Both the position numbers and the translations under genes were made by a program. A stretch of 8,803 bases of DNA from positions 1 to 8,803 of the forward strand of contig JAHENP010000004.1 of the NCBI GenBank assembly GCA_018609965.1. Reading direction: 5' to 3'. The notes below the pieces were generated by a model. That model worked only from the letters and a program-made list of their open reading frames with translations. It was not told where the DNA came from and did not search any database. The stretch comes from Haloferacaceae archaeon (GTDB lineage: Archaea; Halobacteriota; Halobacteria; Halobacteriales; Haloferacaceae). Shown in pieces: positions 4,669 to 8,803 of the stretch (position 1 is its first letter; every line of letters begins with the position of its first letter).

Positions 4669-6258
4669 TCACATCCACTCGCGGGCGACAGTCTCGCGGA
4701 GGGTGACCGCGCCGGCCGCGACCACCAGAAACACCACCGCGGTGGCCGTCCGCGGGCCGGCGAGACCAGTCGGGACGGACGCGAAGTAGGTGAGCGCGGT
4801 GACGACCGCCAGCGCCGCGAGCAACACCACACCCAAGCCGACGGCGTGGGCCGCCTCGCCCGCGGCCGTCTCCGCGTCGCGGCCCAGCCCGCGCCCCAGT
4901 CCGGCGGCCAGTTCGCCGGCGTACCACGCTGCCAATGCCGCGGCGACGGGGACGTACACCGCCAACGGCGGCGCGCCGGTCAGTGCCGCGGTCATCCCGA
5001 CTCCGACAACGACCACGCTCGCGATCCCGAAGCCGGCGGCGTCGTCACCGAACGGGCCGAACCGGGCGATCAACGAGAGCACGTGACCGCTCAGCCGGAA
5101 GCCGATCGTCCCGAGACCGATCCCGAGCGGCACCGCCACCACGCCGACCGCGGTCGCCGAGAACGGCAACAACGAGACCACCGCGGCCGTTCCGATCGCC
5201 GCCGGGAGAATCGCCGCCAACGTCTCCACGACGAACGGGCCGTCGTCGCCGCTGGCCGCGAGAACGAACTCCACCAGCCCCCAGCCGCCGACGACCGCCG
5301 CCGCGAGCGCGACCGTCGCGACCGCCAGCAACGGCACCACGACGCCAAACACCGCCGCCGCGACACCGCCCGGCCAACCGGGTTGTCCGACCCCGCTCCA
5401 CAACAGGAACAGTTGGAGCCCCAGTCCGGCGACGAACCCGTGGGGCACCTCCTCGGGCCTGCGGGCGAGGCGGTCGAACAACGCCGGCGTCTCGAACCGG
5501 TCGGCCCCGAGCAGTCGCGAGAGCGCTCGGTCGACGAACGGCGCCAGCAACGCGAGCACCAACACCGCCGACTGGAGGAGCACCGCGAGGGTGAACGGCC
5601 CGATCCCGACCGCGAGAATCCACTCGCCCAACGCCGCGCCGCCGGCAACGACCGCGACGGCGACGGTGCCGAGCGTGACAGCCGCGACCGTCAGCCCGAG
5701 CAACGGGTTGGTCGCCTCCGACAACAACCCGTCAGAGACACCCCACCGCTCGGTGCCGGCGCCGAAGCCGACACCCGCCTCCAGCGCGACCGCACCGACT
5801 GCGACCGCACCACCCGCCACCACGATCGTCTCCGCGACACCACCGACGAACAACCACACGTACGCGACCGGGAGCACCACGCCCGCCAGCGACAGTCCGA
5901 ACGTCCCGCCACGGACGGCCGCCGTCGCCGCCGCGCTCGCGACCGTCCGGTCACCGACCCCACTGGCGGCCGCCGACTCGTCGCTGACCGTCGGCCCGTC
6001 GTCGCCGACCGTCGGTTTGTCGCCGACCGCCGGTTCGTCGTCGACGACCGTGCCGGCGACCAGTTCTCGGAGTCGGCGGTCATCGACGTGCCACCGAGCC
6101 GCCGGCCACAGCAGTGCGCCACCGACGGCGACAGCCGCCGCGGGGGCGCCGACGCCGACGCCAAACCCAGCGGCGACAACAGCGAGTGTGGTCACCAACA
6201 GTGCGACGAGACTTCCAGTCCGTGTCGGACCCGCCTCCGGCGGGCGTGTGGTGTTCAT
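4669..6258 (-). CDS. Multi-pass membrane protein of DUF58 operon (DUF7519-like)
   Basis: 529-aa protein starting MNTTRPPEAGPTRTGSLVALL. It has about a dozen long hydrophobic segments rich in Ala, Val, Gly and Leu, beginning at residues 15-53 and resuming at about 119 through to the C-terminus. A hydrophilic loop at about 54-115 contains short acidic repeats (EPAVGD, KPTVGD, GPTVSD). It is an integral membrane protein with no enzymatic motif that I recognise. In position and type it fits the haloarchaeal family I recall as DUF7519, found next to DUF58 genes (family number uncertain). The ATG at 6256-6258 overlaps the DUF58 stop (ATGA) and has a GGAGGTG Shine-Dalgarno sequence 5 nt upstream. 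The reading frame stays open upstream to 6828, but that part is a shadow of the DUF58 gene. It is the last gene of the operon. Confidence 0.82.
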   Translation of the reverse strand: MNTTRPPEAGPTRTGSLVALLVTTLAVVAAGFGVGVGAPAAAVAVGGALLWPAARWHVDDRRLRELVAGTVVDDEPAVGDKPTVGDDGPTVSDESAAASGVGDRTVASAAATAAVRGGTFGLSLAGVVLPVAYVWLFVGGVAETIVVAGGAVAVGAVALEAGVGFGAGTERWGVSDGLLSEATNPLLGLTVAAVTLGTVAVAVVAGGAALGEWILAVGIGPFTLAVLLQSAVLVLALLAPFVDRALSRLLGADRFETPALFDRLARRPEEVPHGFVAGLGLQLFLLWSGVGQPGWPGGVAAAVFGVVVPLLAVATVALAAAVVGGWGLVEFVLAASGDDGPFVVETLAAILPAAIGTAAVVSLLPFSATAVGVVAVPLGIGLGTIGFRLSGHVLSLIARFGPFGDDAAGFGIASVVVVGVGMTAALTGAPPLAVYVPVAAALAAWYAGELAAGLGRGLGRDAETAAGEAAHAVGLGVVLLAALAVVTALTYFASVPTGLAGPRTATAVVFLVVAAGAVTLRETVAREWM

Positions 6259-7574
6259 CGTGCCACCTCCGTGCGTTCGACCGCAGTCTCCAGTCTGTCC
6301 GTTCCGTCCCAATCGACGACGCGCGCGCCAGCCCGACGGAGTTCCTGTTGCCGCTCGTCTCGCCGAACGGACTCCAACGCCCCGCCGGTCGTCGGCTGTG
6401 TCGGGTCCGGCGAGACGACCGTCACCCCGTGTCCGCGTGCGAGCCAGCTCTCGACGGCTTCGACCGGCTCGTCGTCCGTCAGCGGCGAGACGACGAGCAA
6501 CTGGGCGTCGTCGTCGAGGTGGTCCGCGATGTCCTCGGCGAACCAGAACCCCTCGCGGCGCAACGGCAGCTCCGCCGGCAGTTCGTCCCGGTGATCGAGG
6601 AACCGCCGGATCGCCGTCTCCTGTGCCGTCCCCGCGCCTCGCGGCGGGAGATACCCCTCGCCGCGGGCGTGGAGCTCTGTCGGCGAGACACCCTCCGAGG
6701 CGCTGTCGCGCGGGGGAACGAACCCGCCGTCGGAGTCTTTCACCGCGAGCCCGACCCGGTCGCCGGCCGACAGGAGCGCGGTCGCGAGTTCGGCGGCCGC
6801 CGCCCGGCCCCGCTGGCCGGCGTCGCATTCGCCCGGCTCTGTGACCGTTCGGACACGCGTGCGGTCGTCGACGACCACCACGACCGTCGCGGCCTTCTCC
6901 TCGTGGAACGCGACGGTGCTCAGCTCCCCGGTGGAGGCGTAGCGGTTCCAGTCGATCCGGCTGATCGGGTCACCCGGCCGGTACTCCCGGCTGGAGTGGA
7001 ACGCGATTCCCGAGCCGGCGTCGTCCGTCTCGATCCGTCCGGCCAGCCCGGTCGTCTCCGACGACGACAGCGTCGACGCCGTCACCGACACCCGGAGCCG
7101 ATCCGTGCCTGCCGCGTCCGTGCGCCGCTCGGCGGTGCCGGCCAACGACCGCACCGCGACCGTCGCCGGTTCGAACGTCACCTCCCCGCGCGGGACGCGA
7201 ATCTCGTAGGTGATCTCGCTGGTCTCACCCGGCGCGAGCGTGCAGTGTCTGCGTGGGCTGTCCTCGACGACCGCGACCGGATCGGGAACCCCGTCGACCA
7301 CCCGCACGTCCGGGAGGTGTCGCTCCGACTCGTTCGCGACCCGGAGGCTTACCGTCACCGTCTCCCCCGGCCGCGGGGAGCGGTCGGAGACGTGCCGGTC
7401 GACCGTCACCGTCGACTCCGGCGGCGCGGTGACGAGCGCGCCGAACCCGACGACCGACAACGGCAACACCGCCGCGAACAACGCGATCGGGTTGCCTGTG
7501 GCCGCACCCGTCCCGGCTAACACGACCGCCAGCAACATCGCGGGCGCGTACCGAGATCGCTCGGTGAGGCTCAC
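6255..7574 (-). CDS. DUF58 domain protein
   Basis: 439-aa membrane-anchored protein beginning MSLTERSRYAP. Two hydrophobic segments (about 10-27 and 29-50) anchor it. Residues about 52-165 look like an Ig/CARDB-type beta domain (PGETVTVSLRVANES, then LAPGETSEITYEI). The DUF58 signature REYRPGDPISRIDW is at about 196-209, followed by a VWA-like strand (TVVVVVDDRT, about 230-239). DUF58 proteins commonly pair with MoxR AAA ATPases and are thought to act in assembly or maturation of cell-envelope or metal-dependent complexes; the role here is not known. An in-frame ATG lies at 7587-7589, but the GTG at 7574 is preferred. It overlaps the upstream stop as GTGA and has GGAGGTG at the right spacing, while the ATG would lie upstream of that Shine-Dalgarno sequence. 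No MoxR gene is in view. Confidence 0.9.
   Translation of the reverse strand: MSLTERSRYAPAMLLAVVLAGTGAATGNPIALFAAVLPLSVVGFGALVTAPPESTVTVDRHVSDRSPRPGETVTVSLRVANESERHLPDVRVVDGVPDPVAVVEDSPRRHCTLAPGETSEITYEIRVPRGEVTFEPATVAVRSLAGTAERRTDAAGTDRLRVSVTASTLSSSETTGLAGRIETDDAGSGIAFHSSREYRPGDPISRIDWNRYASTGELSTVAFHEEKAATVVVVVDDRTRVRTVTEPGECDAGQRGRAAAAELATALLSAGDRVGLAVKDSDGGFVPPRDSASEGVSPTELHARGEGYLPPRGAGTAQETAIRRFLDHRDELPAELPLRREGFWFAEDIADHLDDDAQLLVVSPLTDDEPVEAVESWLARGHGVTVVSPDPTQPTTGGALESVRRDERQQELRRAGARVVDWDGTDRLETAVERTEVAR
6264..6270 (-). promoter_or_regulatory. Shine-Dalgarno for the gene at 4669-6258
   Basis: Minus-strand GGAGGTG, 5 nt upstream of the ATG at 6258 and inside the end of the DUF58 gene. 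It fixes this start and indicates translation of an internal operon gene by Shine-Dalgarno pairing. Confidence 0.75.
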
Positions 7575-8683
7575 TTCTCCACCTCCCATGTGGCGTGGAG
7601 TCCGGTCGGACGCACCGTCGACCCCGCAGAGTCGTCCGAGTCGGTCGTCTCGCCGTCCGAGTCAGTCGTCTCGCCGTCCGAGTCGGTCGCCTCGTCGTCG
7701 GGCTCTGTCATGTCGTCGTTGAGCGCTTCCGGCGGCTGCCCGCCGTCGGCTGCCGGCGTCTCCGGGTCAGTTCCGGTGACCCCGTCCGTTCCGGTGACGC
7801 CGTCCCCGGCGGTCTCCTCGGCTCTGGAGAGCCCCTTAGTCGCGAGACCCGTCTCGGGAGTGTCACGCCCGGGGTCGTCTGGGGCCGCGTCACCGGCGTC
7901 GTCGGCCGACTCGGCGGCGCCAGCGAGCGTCGCGCTCGCGGCCGTCGCCGACGCGTCGATCCCCTCGTCCGTCTCGACAGCCGGCGAGACGGTCGCGCGT
8001 TGCTCGATCTCCCGAACCGCGGCACGGACGCGCCGGGGTGTGCGCTCGCCCGCCAACCAATCCCGGAGCCGCACTCCCGGTGGGACAGTCGGCGTCTCGC
8101 CGTCCGCGAGGTAGGCGGCCGCACGCGGGTCGTCGGTCCACTCCCCGGACGCGACCATCTCGGCGGCAGTCTCCTCGTCGACCCCGCGGTCGGCGGCGAC
8201 GACCGTCGTCGCCGCCTCGATCAACCGGTCGTGGGCGACGGCGTCGCCCGACTGCCCGACGAGCGACGCCTCGGCGATCCGGTCCTCCTCGCCGGCCGCG
8301 AGCGTCACCCACGCACCCGGCGGGGTGCCGACGCCGGCCGGCACCCGTTCAGGCGCCGCCTCGCGGACCGTCTCTGTCCAGTCGTCACTCGCGTCCCGGT
8401 TCCACCCCAACAGGACGAGCACGACACAGGCGACACCGAGCAGACCCAACACCGGGCGCGCGACCGCCGCCACCGACTGGACGAACCACGCGGGTGTTAC
8501 TCCCGCGACGGTCGCCGCCGCTGCACCGACGGCCGCCACCGCGACGGCGTCGAGTGCCCGCCGTGGGCTGGGCAACGCGAGCCGGCGAACCACCGGGAGC
8601 CGTCCGATGCGGGCCCGGAGCCACCCGGCACCCCGACCCAGTGTCCGCCACACGCGACGGGCCGGGTAATCGGGACGGCTCAC
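7571..8683 (-). CDS. Two-helix membrane protein with acidic tail (DUF7269-like)
   Basis: 370-aa protein starting at GTG 8681-8683 (MSRPDYPARRVWRTLG). It has an Arg-rich N-terminus, then two hydrophobic helices at about 43-62 and 74-94, a soluble domain at about 95-250 and a long low-complexity Asp/Thr/Glu tail at about 250-350. The tail contains GVTGTD twice in tandem and TDSDGET repeated. The C-terminal 20 residues (TVRPTGLHATWEVEK) look ordered again. It probably works at the membrane with the DUF58 protein and the adjacent multi-pass protein. By position and architecture it resembles the haloarchaeal family I recall as DUF7269, but I hold that loosely. The start overlaps the upstream stop (GTGA), with a G-rich GGGGGTG 7 nt before it. 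The stop overlaps the DUF58 GTG. Confidence 0.75.
   Translation of the reverse strand: MSRPDYPARRVWRTLGRGAGWLRARIGRLPVVRRLALPSPRRALDAVAVAAVGAAAATVAGVTPAWFVQSVAAVARPVLGLLGVACVVLVLLGWNRDASDDWTETVREAAPERVPAGVGTPPGAWVTLAAGEEDRIAEASLVGQSGDAVAHDRLIEAATTVVAADRGVDEETAAEMVASGEWTDDPRAAAYLADGETPTVPPGVRLRDWLAGERTPRRVRAAVREIEQRATVSPAVETDEGIDASATAASATLAGAAESADDAGDAAPDDPGRDTPETGLATKGLSRAEETAGDGVTGTDGVTGTDPETPAADGGQPPEALNDDMTEPDDEATDSDGETTDSDGETTDSDDSAGSTVRPTGLHATWEVEK
7580..7586 (-). promoter_or_regulatory. Shine-Dalgarno deciding the DUF58 start
   Basis: Minus-strand GGAGGTG, 5 nt upstream of GTG 7572-7574. The competing ATG (7587-7589) abuts the 5' side of this motif, so the motif cannot serve it. This moves the DUF58 start 15 bp inward. 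Confidence 0.75.
7634..7696 (-). repeat. 21-bp tandem repeat, about 3 copies
   Basis: Units 7634-7654, 7655-7675 and a diverging 7676-7696 encode TDSDGET-type heptads in the acidic tail of the 370-aa protein. The first two units differ by one base. Such a repeat can change copy number by slippage without a frameshift. Confidence 0.8.
7770..7805 (-). repeat. 18-bp tandem duplication
   Basis: Units 7770-7787 and 7788-7805 differ at one base and encode GVTGTD twice within the low-complexity tail of the 370-aa protein. Confidence 0.75.
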
Positions 8684-8803
8684 CTGTCACCACCCCCGTC
8701 ACCGTGCGATCCCGAGGTGTCCTCGGTGTCGTCCGTGTCGGTGCTGTCTGCGTCTGTGCCGTCTGCGTCTGTGTCACCGCCGGCCTCGTCACCGTCCGTC
8801 TCG
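8680..8803 (-). CDS. C-terminal fragment of upstream operon gene
   Basis: An open minus-strand frame enters at the right edge and ends at TGA 8680-8682 after 40 visible residues. They are very acidic and repetitive (DTDADGTDADSTDTDDTED), ending GDGGGDR. The stop overlaps the next gene's GTG (GTGA), so it is a real upstream member of the same operon. The visible part has no domain. From operons of this type a DUF4129-type membrane protein would be a reasonable guess, but the sequence here does not show it. Confidence 0.65.
   Translation of the reverse strand, partial: ETDGDEAGGDTDADGTDADSTDTDDTEDTSGSHGDGGGDR

Noticed and set aside
2528..4706. Many overlapping reading frames rich in VGFLPVAT, WVFSPSR or CGFSPRRD on both strands
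   Set aside because: They are translations of the CRISPR repeat in different frames; their periodicity follows the repeat and spacer lengths, not protein coding.
6259..6828. Upstream extension of the multi-pass membrane protein frame to 6828
   Set aside because: It is an Arg/Gly-rich shadow antiparallel in composition to the DUF58 gene. The ATG at 6258 has an ATGA overlap and a strong Shine-Dalgarno sequence.

Overview
The window reads as haloarchaeal chromosome (class Halobacteria). It is GC-rich, its proteins are strongly Asp/Glu-biased, transcripts look leaderless with TATA-like boxes about 25-30 nt upstream of start codons, and the recognisable families (VapB-type antitoxin, DUF58 operon, haloarchaeal HTH and DUF proteins) fit that group. 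All family names come from reading the translations; no database search was possible.

Layout, left to right. Positions 1-1204 carry two minus-strand genes: a probable DUF5804-family protein (13-480) and an unrecognised acidic 152-aa protein (746-1204). A 294-bp divergent intergenic region follows. Next is vapB (1499-1744, plus strand), an orphan antitoxin. Its overlapping partner vapC survives only as its first eight codons, which run directly into a degenerate CRISPR repeat (1757-1792). A winged-helix regulator gene (1865-2485) with a palindrome over its presumed transcription start comes next, then a second degenerate repeat (2537-2573). The CRISPR array proper follows: 26 repeats (25 of 37 bp, one of 36 bp) and 25 spacers of 33-38 bp at 2609-4460. 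Counting the degenerate terminal repeat and its 35-bp spacer gives 27 repeats and 26 spacers. The repeat read on the minus strand ends in ATTGAAAC, the usual crRNA 5' handle, so the array is most likely transcribed leftward from a leader at about 4461-4668. The decayed repeats lie at the distal (old) end, as expected. No cas gene is present.

From 4669 to the right edge is a tightly coupled minus-strand operon: an acidic-tailed C-terminal fragment at the edge (8680-8803), a 370-aa two-helix membrane protein (7571-8683), a DUF58 protein (6255-7574) and a roughly 12-helix membrane protein (4669-6258). Every junction is a 4-base GTGA or ATGA stop/start overlap, and two starts have a strong GGAGGTG Shine-Dalgarno sequence. 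This resembles the haloarchaeal DUF58 / DUF4129 / MoxR-type membrane operon, although no MoxR gene is visible.

The most unusual part is 1499-2608. A toxin-antitoxin pair has lost its toxin exactly where decayed CRISPR repeat sequence begins, and a transcriptional regulator gene sits between two decayed repeats. The array therefore seems once to have extended further left, or to have been rearranged together with vapBC and the regulator. If leader-driven transcription passes the last repeat, it would run antisense into the regulator gene.
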